NCBI GenBank assembly: GCA_910589135.1
Contig: CAJUSL010000068.1
Span: forward strand, 1 to 7,969
Reading direction: 5' to 3'
DNA: 7,969 bases
Source of the DNA: an uncultured Eggerthellaceae bacterium
GTDB taxonomy: Bacteria; Actinomycetota; Coriobacteriia; Coriobacteriales; Eggerthellaceae
How positions within the stretch are numbered: the stretch's first letter is position 1; each line of letters begins with the position of its first letter. Below, piece by piece: positions 1 to 6,692 of the stretch. The position numbers and the translations under genes are program-made. A model generated the notes under the pieces. It was given only the letters and a program-made list of their open reading frames with translations. It made no database searches and had not been told where the DNA came from.

Positions 1-719
1 ATTCCGACCGGCTTGTCTGCGGGAGGTTATGTCGCGGCGACCGCGTTCGGCGTGCTGGAGAAGCGGCGCCTACGAACCTTCCCGTTCGACGTCCTCTGCC
101 TGGCTCTCCTCGGGCTGGGGCTGCTGGGAACGCTGCTTCATCTGGGGCATCCCGAAAGATTCCTGAACGCCCTGGCAAACCCGTCCGCGATGATCGCCCA
201 GGAGGCCTATTGGTCCATCCCGTTCGGGACGCTGGTTCTCGTGGATGCAATCCTCGTCAAGGCCCGGGACTACCGAGGCAGGGCGCTGCCTCTGGCCGCA
301 TCCGTCCTGGCCTGCGGCCTCATGCCGTCACGGCCATCGCCTACTTCACGAGCTACGGCGTGCCCGGCTGGCCCGAAGTCCCCACGCTTTTCCAATTCAT
401 AGTAGGCGACCTGTGCTTGGGAGCTGCTTTCGCCGGCGCGTTCCTGAAGATCGAGAAGAAACGTGCTCTGACCGCAATATGCGCAGCACTCTATGTCGCG
501 CTTGCGCTCGTGCTCGTCTGGGAAGCGGTCGTGTTCGGCGCGACGGCCGTCGGGGCCGCACCCTTCGTCGTTGCGGCCATATTGGCGGCCGCAGCGGCAG
601 GCATCGAAGGCATGCCGCTGCGTAAAAAGACATGCAAGCCGGGCATTGCTTTGATCGCTTTCGGCTTGATCCTCGTTGTCATGGTCGTGGCCCGCTACGG
701 GTTCTATGCGGCGTTCTAG
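1..719 (+). pseudogene. dmsC: DmsC-like molybdoenzyme membrane anchor subunit (5' truncated by window edge, one frameshift)
   Basis: Integral membrane anchor of a DMSO-reductase-type complex. Family members oxidise menaquinol and pass electrons to a DmsB-type ferredoxin subunit. The reading frame is open from base 1 (IPTGLSAGGY...), so only a short N-terminal piece is probably missing. It carries the family-typical stretch LHLGHPERFLNAL followed by ANPSAMIAQEAYW, and several hydrophobic segments. The frame opened at base 1 leaves the family-like sequence just after the ATG at 322-324. The rest (AVTAIAYFTSYGVPGW... to YGFYAAF, stop 717-719) lies one base back. Adding one G after 324 gives ...GLMAVTAIAYF and one continuous protein of about 239 residues. 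As written, translation ends at 402. It may be the end of an upstream operon or the anchor for the dmsA/dmsB pair downstream, since no anchor follows that pair. The family call is firm. Whether the frameshift is real decay or a read error is open. Confidence 0.8.
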
Positions 720-724
720 AACGC
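711..724. repeat. 14-bp perfect palindrome spanning the dmsC stop codon
   Basis: GCGTTCTAGAACGC is a perfect inverted repeat with no loop, and it includes the TAG stop of dmsC. The 8-mer GCGGCGTT occurs at 708-715 and again at 723-730, so a short direct repeat flanks the palindrome. There is no T-tract, so it is not a standard terminator. It could be a protein-binding site or a chance result of GC-rich coding sequence. Confidence 0.35.
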
Positions 725-758
725 GGCGTTGTTCAGGAAAGCGAAAGGAGGAACGGGC

Positions 759-1090
759 GTGGCTTGGTTTGCCTTGATATCCGCCGGGGTCTTGGAGTCG
801 GTTTGGGCCATAGCGCTCGAAAGGTCGAACGCCTCAGCCAGGTCGTCCCCTCGATCGTCTTCGTGGCCGCGCTGATCCTCAGCATGCTGGGACTTTCCTT
901 CGCCTTGAAGACGCTTCCTCTGGGAACGTCTTACGCGGTCTGGGTAGGCATCGGAGCAATGCTCACCGTCGTATACGGGATGCTGACCGGCGAAGAGTCG
1001 GTGAGTGCGGTCAAGGTCGTGCTCATTGCGGGGCTTGTTGCCTGCATCGTGGGGCTCAAGGCGGCAAATGGGGAGACAGCGGCGAGCTAG
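759..1090 (+). pseudogene. gdx: Small multidrug resistance protein, guanidinium-exporter (Gdx/SugE) subtype, one frameshift
   Basis: Four-helix SMR transporter that works as a dual-topology dimer and exchanges a cationic substrate for protons. The GTG start at 759 follows a strong ribosome binding site (AAAGGAGG, 744-751) at 7 bases. Adding one G beside 831 changes ...ERSNASARSS into ...ERSNGLSQVVPS and gives a 110-residue protein, normal for the family. In that corrected numbering E13, W16, S42, Y59, W62 and K101 fall where I recall the Gdx-Clo binding-site and helix-4 residues, and GTSYAVWVGIG is the SugE/Gdx signature. This favours guanidinium or guanylurea export over EmrE-type broad drug export. 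The gene starts 40 bp after dmsC with no promoter seen, so it is probably cotranscribed with it. I see no guanidine riboswitch in the gap. As written, the protein loses frame after about 24 residues, before helix 2. Confidence 0.82.
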
Positions 1091-1151
1091 AAAATCAACC
1101 GATCTGATTGACGGCGCATATGCCGGCCGGAAGATACGAAAGGTGGCAGAT

Positions 1152-3788
1152 ATGGGAAATACGAGCATCGAAGGACATGGCATGACCCGCAGAAGCTTCG
1201 TCTCTGCCAGCCTGCGGCAGTTGCCGCCCTGGGAGCGAGCGATTCCATCTTCGCAGCAGACGGCCGTTTCGCGTTCGCGGACGAGGTGGCGGGCGCGACG
1301 GATGCCGTCGCCGATGCGGAGTGGAAGACCCTCGCGTGCCTCCATGGGTGCGGAACGCGTTGCATGAACCGGGCGTTGGTGAAGAACGGCATCGTGTTGC
1401 GCCAGAAGACCGACGACACGCACCCTGACTCCGTTCTGTATCCGCAGCAACGCGGGTGCCTGCGCGGGCGCTCCCTCGTCGAATTCGAGAACGGGACGGA
1501 CAGGCTGAAATACCCGATGAAGCGCCTCAGCTGGACGCCGGAGGAGCCCCATGGCGAACTGAGGGGCAAGGAGGGCTACGAGCACATCAGCTGGGACGAG
1601 GCCCTTGACCTTGTGGCGCAGCAGCTGAAGAAGACGTATTCGGAGCATGGGCCGCGGGCGGTGTACATGCCGTGCAACATAAGCGGCGGACGCAAGAACG
1701 TGGGGGCCTTTGCTCAATGCCCTTGGTGGATACCTGACCGTGTCGGACTCCATCTCGTACGGGTCCTACACGCTTGACACCGAAGCGCTCGGCATCAGCT
1801 ATGGCGGCGAATGTGCCGGAAACGACCGCCTCGACATGGTCGAGAACGCCGACACGGTCGTGCTCTTCGGCCAGAACCCCGGCTGGGGCTCCAACGGCAA
1901 CCCGGCCTATTTCTTCCGCGCGGCCAAGGACAACGGGGCGCAGTTCGTCTACGTCGGCCCCTCCTACAACGTTTCGGCCGCGATGCTCGACGCCCGCTGG
2001 GTTCCCGTAAGGCCAGGCGGGGACATGGCATTCCTGATCGGCGTGGCCCATTCGATGCTCGATCTGGACAAGGAGCAGGGCGGCGTCATCGACTGGGACT
2101 TCCTGCACGCCTATTGCGTCGGGTTCGACGCCCAGTCCATGCCTGGGAGCGCCGCGACCGAGGAGAACTTCAAAGGCTATCTCGAAGGCGACTACGACGG
2201 CATCGTGAAGGACGCCGCATGGGCAAGCGAGCGTTGCGGCACGCCCGTGGAAGACATCGAATGGTTCGCCGGGCAGATGACGAAGCAGAGGAATGTGACG
2301 CTGTCCCATGGATACTCGGCCGCGCGCTGCACGGGGGCGGAGGACATTCCTCAGATGTATATGACCATCGCGTGCATGGGCGGCCACTACGGCAAGCCGG
2401 GGAATGCCTGCTCCAACTACTGGGTTGATCGCCAAGGGCCGGTGGCGCTTCAAATCATATCTACGGGAGACGACGGCACCGCCGACATCACGCTGCCGGA
2501 TGTCGAGCCGCTCTATGACGCCGACAGGTTCGAGCCGGTCGACGAGACCGACTACGTCCAGGCCCTTCAGATCTGGGATGCGATCATCGACGGGAAGTAC
2601 ACGAGCACGGGCCGTTGCTGGTCGGGCAACTTCACCGCTCCCCAAGAAAAGGAGTGCGGCATTCGCATGATCTACGCCGCCCGCGACGGCTCCGCCCGTT
2701 CGGTGACCAACGGGTCGAAGGCCGAAGAGGCGTATCGCAAGCTCGACTTCATACTCTATCAGCATTTCGTGCCGTCGCCTTCCGCCCCCTATGCCGACAT
2801 CATCCTGCCGGTCACCTCCGACATCGAGCGCAACGCCATTGCGGAGAACGGCGACCGCGACCGCGAAATGGTCCTCGTGTACTCGAAGCTGGGCGGCGAG
2901 ACCTACGAGGCGAAAACTGACCAGTGGATCGCCGAGCAGCTCTTGTTTCGGCTGGGATACGACCCCAAGGACGTCTACCCCATTTCCGAGGAGCAGGCGT
3001 TCTTCAACCAGCTGAAGAACACCAAGATCGAAAACGTCGACGGAACCTCCACTCCGCTCGCCACCATCACGCCCGAAAACATCAAGGAATGGAACATCGA
3101 AGGCGAGCCGCAACAAGGCGCCATAGGCATAAACGAGCTCATGAAGCGCGGCGTCTACCAAATCGAGCGCCATTTCGGAGACCAGTACCAAACGATCGCC
3201 TACGCCGACTACATCGAGGACCCCGCCGCGAATCCGCTGGGTTCGGAGAGCGCGAAGTTCGAGATATACTGCCAGGCCAAGGCCGACACGTTCAACATGG
3301 CCACGCTGACCGACGAGGAGTTCAAGCCGTATCCCACCTATCGCGACGTTCCCGAGGACGCGGACTATCCGCTCCGCATGTTCAACACCCACTATCCCAG
3401 GAGCGCCTGCACCGACTTCAACAACGTGGAGACGTTGCGCGAAACGTTCTCGGCCCCTGTCGTCATGAACGCGAAGGATGCGCGCGAGCGGGGAATCGGC
3501 TCAGGCGATGCGGTGCTGGTTTCGAGCCCTCACGGCAAGATACTGCGCCCGGTAAGCGTGAGCGAGCTCGTCGTTCCCGGCAGCATCGATGTGCCCAACG
3601 GCTCCTGGCCTGATTTCGACGACGACGGAATAGACCGCGGGGGAAGCCCCAACACGCTCTACGGCGGATCCCCTCAAGGCATGGGCGTTTCCGGCTACAA
3701 CAATGTAAGCGTTCAGGTGGAGAAATGGACCGGGCCGGCGCCCGTTCCGGACCATGACACGCGCCTTGCGCTCGATATCAAGGAATAG
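1152..3788 (+). pseudogene. dmsA: DmsA-like molybdopterin oxidoreductase catalytic subunit with Tat signal (two frameshifts)
   Basis: Catalytic subunit of a DMSO-reductase-family enzyme, exported by Tat and reducing an unidentified terminal acceptor. The 878-residue protein needs one G restored after 1214 and one base removed at about 1702-1712. The outer parts share a frame, while about 490 bp between them are shifted. As written, translation from 1152 stops at the TGA at 1365-1367. The Tat motif TRRSFV (residues 12-17) precedes a hydrophobic stretch. C63-x3-C67-x3-C71-x31-C103 binds the N-terminal 4Fe-4S cluster. Molybdopterin-domain landmarks are VVLFGQNPGWGSN, the RPGGD region near 286 and ADIILPVTSD near 548. 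The pterin-dinucleotide C-terminal domain runs from about 743 (FNTHYPRSACTDFNN) to 870. T207 in YGSYT sits where E. coli DmsA has YGDYS, near the Mo ligand. The start at 1152 has AGGTGG five bases upstream. ATG 1182 (AAGGA, six bases) is an alternative that still keeps the twin arginines. The substrate cannot be read from the sequence. Confidence 0.85.
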
Positions 3789-3799
3789 AGGTGAACACG

Positions 3800-4378
3800 A
3801 TGGCCCGTAAAGGATTCTATTTCGACAGCACCAGATGCGTGGACTGCAAGACGTGCCAGGTTGCCTGCAAGAAGAAGTTCGACGTCCCGAAGCTGCTGAA
3901 CTACCGCCTCGTGAGGGCGTACGAGGTCGGGGAGTACCCCCATGCCCGGTTCTACAGCGTCTCTGGCGCCTGCAACCATTGCAAAGATCCGGCGTGCGTC
4001 AGAAACTGCCCGACCCGCGCGATGTACAAGAACGAGCAGGACGGCACCGTGCAGCATGACGACGCAGTATGCATCGGGTGCCAGGCCTGCATCATGGCCT
4101 GTCCCTACGGCGCCCCGGTGTACCTCGAGGACGAAGGCATAGTGAACAAGTGCAACGCCTGCATCGACACGCGCGAAGAGGACGGCGCCACGACCTGCGA
4201 GGCGTCCTGCGGCATGAGGGCGATCGAATTCGGCGACTTCGACGAGCTTCGCCGGAAGCACCCCGACGCCGTGCAGGGGATTCCGTGCCGTCCCGACCCG
4301 TCCATCACGGACCCGAGCATGATAGTCGAGGCGAGGGAGTACGTGTTCGACGAGGACTTCAGGGAACTGGAGCTGTAG
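3800..4378 (+). CDS. dmsB: DmsB-like 4Fe-4S ferredoxin-type electron transfer subunit
   Basis: Electron-transfer subunit expected to sit between the membrane anchor and the DmsA-like subunit. The 192-residue protein has sixteen cysteines in four groups: C13/C16/C19/C23, C58/C61/C66/C70, C91/C94/C97/C101 and C118/C121/C133/C137. This is the DmsB/NrfC/PhsB pattern for four 4Fe-4S clusters. Between groups one and two it has the usual YPHARFYSVSGACNHC linker. It has no signal peptide, so it would be carried out by Tat as a passenger of the catalytic subunit. ATG 3800 is chosen because AGAGGTG (3787-3793) is a good ribosome binding site six bases upstream. The GTG at 3791 lies inside that site and is unlikely. 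The gene begins 11 bp after dmsA ends and finishes 3 bp before torD, so the three genes probably form one operon. It is the only gene of the module with no frameshift. Confidence 0.93.
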   Translation: MARKGFYFDSTRCVDCKTCQVACKKKFDVPKLLNYRLVRAYEVGEYPHARFYSVSGACNHCKDPACVRNCPTRAMYKNEQDGTVQHDDAVCIGCQACIMACPYGAPVYLEDEGIVNKCNACIDTREEDGATTCEASCGMRAIEFGDFDELRRKHPDAVQGIPCRPDPSITDPSMIVEAREYVFDEDFRELEL

Positions 4379-4949
4379 GCGGTGGGGGACCGTCGGCTTT
4401 TCCTGCTGAACCGCCAGTTCATGTACGCGCTCCTCGCAAGGGCCTTCTGCGAGGAGCCTGACGACACGCTCATGGACGTGTTGGAAAGCGAGCATGCGGT
4501 GCAGGAGTTCGCGTTGGCTTCAAAGGCCGTCTTCTGCGATTTGACGTGCCAGCTTGAGGGCATCCGGGCCTTCATTCCCGAAGCTGTGCGTGGCGACGGG
4601 CGGAATCTGGCGGAGCTCAGAGGGCAGTACACGCGCATCTTCCTAGGGCCGGGCGCGCCTGTCGCCTCGCCCTGGGAATCCGTGCACGTTACCGGCAGGA
4701 AGGCATTGTTCCAGCCGGAAGTGCTGGGCGTCAGGGAGGCCTATCGGCAGGCGGGATTCCTGCCTGCCCGGTATCCAGCGGTATCGGATGACTTCATCGG
4801 GCTGGAGCTCGACTTCATGGCAAAAGCTCTCGCAGGGCGCCTATGCCAGCCTGGAGGCGGGCGACGAGAAGGACAGCGGTCTGAGGCTTGGGCAATCCCG
4901 TGGCTTCCTGCGCGACCATCTCCTGCTCTGGGTCGACGATCTTGCGACG

Positions 4950-4979
4950 AGCATCAGGGAGCATCAGGGAGCATCAGGG
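4950..4979 (+). repeat. Three tandem copies of a 10-bp unit inside torD
   Basis: AGCATCAGGG is repeated exactly three times with no spacer (4950-4959, 4960-4969, 4970-4979). Ten is not a multiple of three, so each gain or loss of a unit moves the frame. With two units the reading is ...TSIREHQGDCFYSRMACL..., which fits the C-terminal helices of TorD. With the three units present, the frame is lost. The exact identity of the copies indicates recent slipped-strand duplication. Confidence 0.9.
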
Positions 4980-5059
4980 CGACTGCTTCTATTCCCGGAT
5001 GGCTTGCCTTGCATCAAGCTACCTTGCGTTGGATGCAGCTGCCTTGGAGTCATGGGCGG

Positions 5060-5101
5060 AGCAAACGAGTCAGGGGGACGGTTCTCCTGGCTCGGTTTGC
5101 T
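5060..5101. repeat. REP-like imperfect hairpin, copy 1, overlapping the torD 3' end
   Basis: The left arm AGCAAACGAGTCAGG (5060-5074) pairs with the right arm CCTGGCTCGGTTTGCT (5086-5101), with one bulged base, one G-T pair and an 11-base loop (GGGACGGTTCT). The palindrome lies across the last codons of torD, and the next two bases complete its TAG stop. The loop resembles the GGGGACGGTTCTC core I recall from repetitive extragenic palindromes linked to REP-type transposases. That link is from memory, and no such transposase is in this window. It could also act as a 3' mRNA-stabilising hairpin. Confidence 0.6.
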
Positions 5102-5105
5102 AGCC

Positions 5106-5151
5106 GGAGTCGTGAGTCGGGGGGGGGCTGTTCCCTGGCTCGGTTTGCTAG
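5106..5151. repeat. REP-like element, degenerate copy 2, with a run of nine Gs
   Basis: CCTGGCTCGGTTTGCTAG at 5134-5151 is an exact 18-bp copy of 5086-5103, 48 bp away. GGAGTC and GAGTC upstream also recur, but most of the left arm (AGCAAAC) has been lost, so only a short stem (GAGTCGGG with CCCTGGCTC) remains. The loop region holds nine consecutive Gs (5119-5127), a tract likely to vary in length. Confidence 0.55.
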
Positions 5152-5289
5152 CTACGCCTAAGGCATGCCTGGAAGGCGGGGTTGAGCGAGGAGGACCAAC
5201 TCCGTGCCTTGCACGCGGCTCGCGCCCAGGCAGGGCGAGCCGAACGGCATTCCGGCCCGAATACCCCGTCCCTTTGGGTCTTTGTTGCG

Positions 5290-5318
5290 TTGGGCGGGCG
5301 CGGCGGACGTGATATTCT
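5290..5318 (+). promoter_or_regulatory. Putative extended -10 promoter of trmFO, giving a leaderless or near-leaderless mRNA
   Basis: The -35-like TTGGGC (5290-5295) is 17 bp from the -10 TATTCT (5313-5318). The -10 is preceded by TGA, which makes an extended TGn motif. The ATG begins 7 bases after the -10, exactly where transcription should start, and no Shine-Dalgarno sequence lies between. This points to a leaderless transcript, which is common in actinobacteria. Confidence 0.55.
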
Positions 5319-5324
5319 ACGCCC

Positions 5325-6692
5325 ATGGAAAAGCGCGTTGACATAGTGGGCGGCGGCCTTGCCGGCAGCGAGGCGGCGTTGACGCTGGCGGCGTTGGGCC
5401 ACGCGGTGCGCCTTCACGAGATGCGGCCGCACGTCGCCACCGGCGTGCACCACACCTCCGACCTGGCCGAGCTCGTGTGCTCGAACTCGCTGAAGTCAAC
5501 GAAGGGGGACAGCGCCGCCGGCATGCTGAAGCGCGAGCTCGCGGAGCTCGGCTCGCACCTGTACCGCACGGCGCTGGAATGCAGCGTTCCTGCGGGAGGG
5601 GCGCTCGCCGTCGACAGGAGGGCGTTCTCCGCGGCGGTGACGCAGGCGGTGGAAGCGCACCCGCTCGTGGAGGTCGTGCGCGGGGAGGTGCGCGACGTTC
5701 CTACGCTGGCGGATGGGTCGAGCGCCATCGTCCTCGCGACCGGGCCGCTGTCGAGCGACGTGCTCGCCGAATCCATAGAGGCGCTCTGCGGCAGCGAGTC
5801 GCTTGCCTTCTACGACGCCGCGGCGCCTATCGTCATGGCCGATTCCATCGACCTCGGCAAGGTGTTCAGGCAGAGCCGCTACGAGGACGATGCCGAGGCC
5901 GGCGACTACCTGAACGCGCCGTTCGACAAGGACGAGTACGAGCGCTTCGTCGACGCGCTGCTCGACGCGCGCCGCGTCGTGGCGAAGGAGTTCGAGGCGG
6001 CGGACCTGTTCCAGGCATGCCAGCCCATCGAGGAGATCGCCCGCAAGGGTCGCGACGCGCCCCGCTTCGGGCCCATGAAGCCGGTCGGGCTCACCGACCC
6101 GCGCACCGGAAGGCGCCCGTGGGCGGCCCTGCAGCTGCGCGCCGAGGACCGCGAGGGGCAGAGCTTCAACCTGGTGGGCTTCCAGACCAACCTCGCCTTC
6201 CCCGAGCAGGAGAGGGTCTTCCGCATGATTCCCGGGCTCGAGCGCGCCGAGTTCGCCCGGTTCGGCGTCATGCACCGCAACACCTTCGTCGACGCGCCCC
6301 GCTGCCTGGACGCAACGGGGCGCCTGGTGACGGACGCGGCCGCCACCCTGCCGTGTCCCGCGTTCGTGGCCGGCCAGCTGTCGGGAACCGAGGGCTACTG
6401 CGAGGCGATCCGCTCGGGGCTGAACGCCGCCGTGTCCGTGCACTGCATGCTCGAAGGCATCGACGTTCCCCCGCTGCCGGAGGAGACGGCCTTCGGCGCG
6501 CTTCTGCGGCACGCCGCCGACCCCGCGACGAAGGACTACCAGCCCATGCACGTCAACTTCGGCATCATGAAGCCGCTCGACGAGCACGTGCGCAACAAGC
6601 GCGAGCGCTACCGCCGCTACGCCGAGCGCGGCGCCGAGGCGCTGGCCGCCTACCGCAAGGCCCTCGCGGAGGCGGGCGTCCATGGCGCGTAA
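5325..6692 (+). CDS. trmFO: TrmFO, methylenetetrahydrofolate-tRNA-(uracil-5-)-methyltransferase
   Basis: FAD enzyme that makes 5-methyluridine at position 54 of the tRNA T-loop, using methylenetetrahydrofolate as carbon donor and reduced FAD as reductant. It acts in the cytoplasm. The 455-residue protein is near the usual family length. It opens with the dinucleotide-binding motif VDIVGGGLAGSEAA (residues 5-18). The two family cysteines are present: C52 in ELVCSNSLKS, and C232 in QACQPIEE, corresponding to Cys53 and Cys226 of the B. subtilis enzyme as I recall it. Other signatures are RPHVATGVHHT, RFGPMKPVGLTDPRTG, VGFQTNL and AGQLSGTEGYCEA. The start is fixed by the N-terminal FAD motif and by the promoter just upstream, although no Shine-Dalgarno is present. 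Its end overlaps xer by 11 bp. Third codon positions are almost all G or C, more so than in the molybdoenzyme genes. Confidence 0.96.
   Translation: MEKRVDIVGGGLAGSEAALTLAALGHAVRLHEMRPHVATGVHHTSDLAELVCSNSLKSTKGDSAAGMLKRELAELGSHLYRTALECSVPAGGALAVDRRAFSAAVTQAVEAHPLVEVVRGEVRDVPTLADGSSAIVLATGPLSSDVLAESIEALCGSESLAFYDAAAPIVMADSIDLGKVFRQSRYEDDAEAGDYLNAPFDKDEYERFVDALLDARRVVAKEFEAADLFQACQPIEEIARKGRDAPRFGPMKPVGLTDPRTGRRPWAALQLRAEDREGQSFNLVGFQTNLAFPEQERVFRMIPGLERAEFARFGVMHRNTFVDAPRCLDATGRLVTDAAATLPCPAFVAGQLSGTEGYCEAIRSGLNAAVSVHCMLEGIDVPPLPEETAFGALLRHAADPATKDYQPMHVNFGIMKPLDEHVRNKRERYRRYAERGAEALAAYRKALAEAGVHGA

Larger units (their letters stand above)
4382..5103 (+). pseudogene. torD: TorD/DmsD-family molybdoenzyme maturation chaperone (two frameshifts)
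   Basis: Cytoplasmic all-helical chaperone that binds the Tat signal of a molybdoenzyme and assists cofactor loading before export. Here the likely client is the DmsA-like subunit two genes upstream. The N-terminal half reads RQFMYALLARAF (11-22) and YTRIFLGPGAPVASPWESV (83-101), a TorD-family hallmark. Next comes SDDFIGLELDFMAKL, matching the family's E-P-D-D-H-I-x-L-E-L motif but with Phe for His and no Glu-Pro. Removing one A from the A4 run at 4822-4825 and one 10-bp unit from 4950-4979 gives a continuous 236-residue protein ending ...SPGSVC at TAG 5101-5103. As written, the original frame runs on to 5161 with unrelated sequence. The GTG start at 4382 lies 3 bp after dmsB with only a weak GGAG upstream, so translational coupling is likely. 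The last residues and the stop come from a REP-like repeat. Confidence 0.8.
5104..5324. other. Intergenic region between torD and trmFO
   Basis: This holds the second REP-like copy and then about 170 bp with no gene I can support. Small inverted repeats are present: AGGCATGCCT at 5161-5170, GCCGAACGGC at 5239-5248 and a CTCG/CGAG stem near 5218-5238. None has a T-tract. The forward frame from 5152 is open to TAG 5344-5346 and reads in part AWKAGLSEEDQLRALHAARA, which looks helical and protein-like, but it has no start codon or ribosome binding site. It could be the 3' remnant of a gene or chance in GC-rich DNA. The trmFO promoter lies at the right end. Confidence 0.5.

Noticed and set aside
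719..758. Guanidine riboswitch before gdx
   Set aside because: The gap is only 39 bases, mostly ribosome binding site, with no room for a known guanidine aptamer.
1108..1138. Promoter in front of dmsA: TTGACG (1108-1113) with GATACG about 19 bp on
   Set aside because: The -35-like hexamer is good, but no acceptable -10 lies at 16-18 bp, so I do not list it. AATCA/TGATT around it (1093-1109) is also too short to call an operator and does not fit the FNR site.
322..1712. Programmed ribosomal frameshifting as an explanation for the dmsC, gdx and dmsA breaks
   Set aside because: No slippery heptamer with a downstream structure is seen, these families are not known for recoding, and several unrelated genes are affected in both directions.
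1587..3392. 601-codon open frame on the minus strand opposite dmsA
   Set aside because: The plus strand there encodes a clear molybdopterin oxidoreductase. The reverse frame is a by-product of GC-rich codon bias and shows no recognisable domain.
4950..4979. CRISPR-like repeats
   Set aside because: The units are 10 bp with no spacers and lie in a coding frame. This is a simple tandem repeat.
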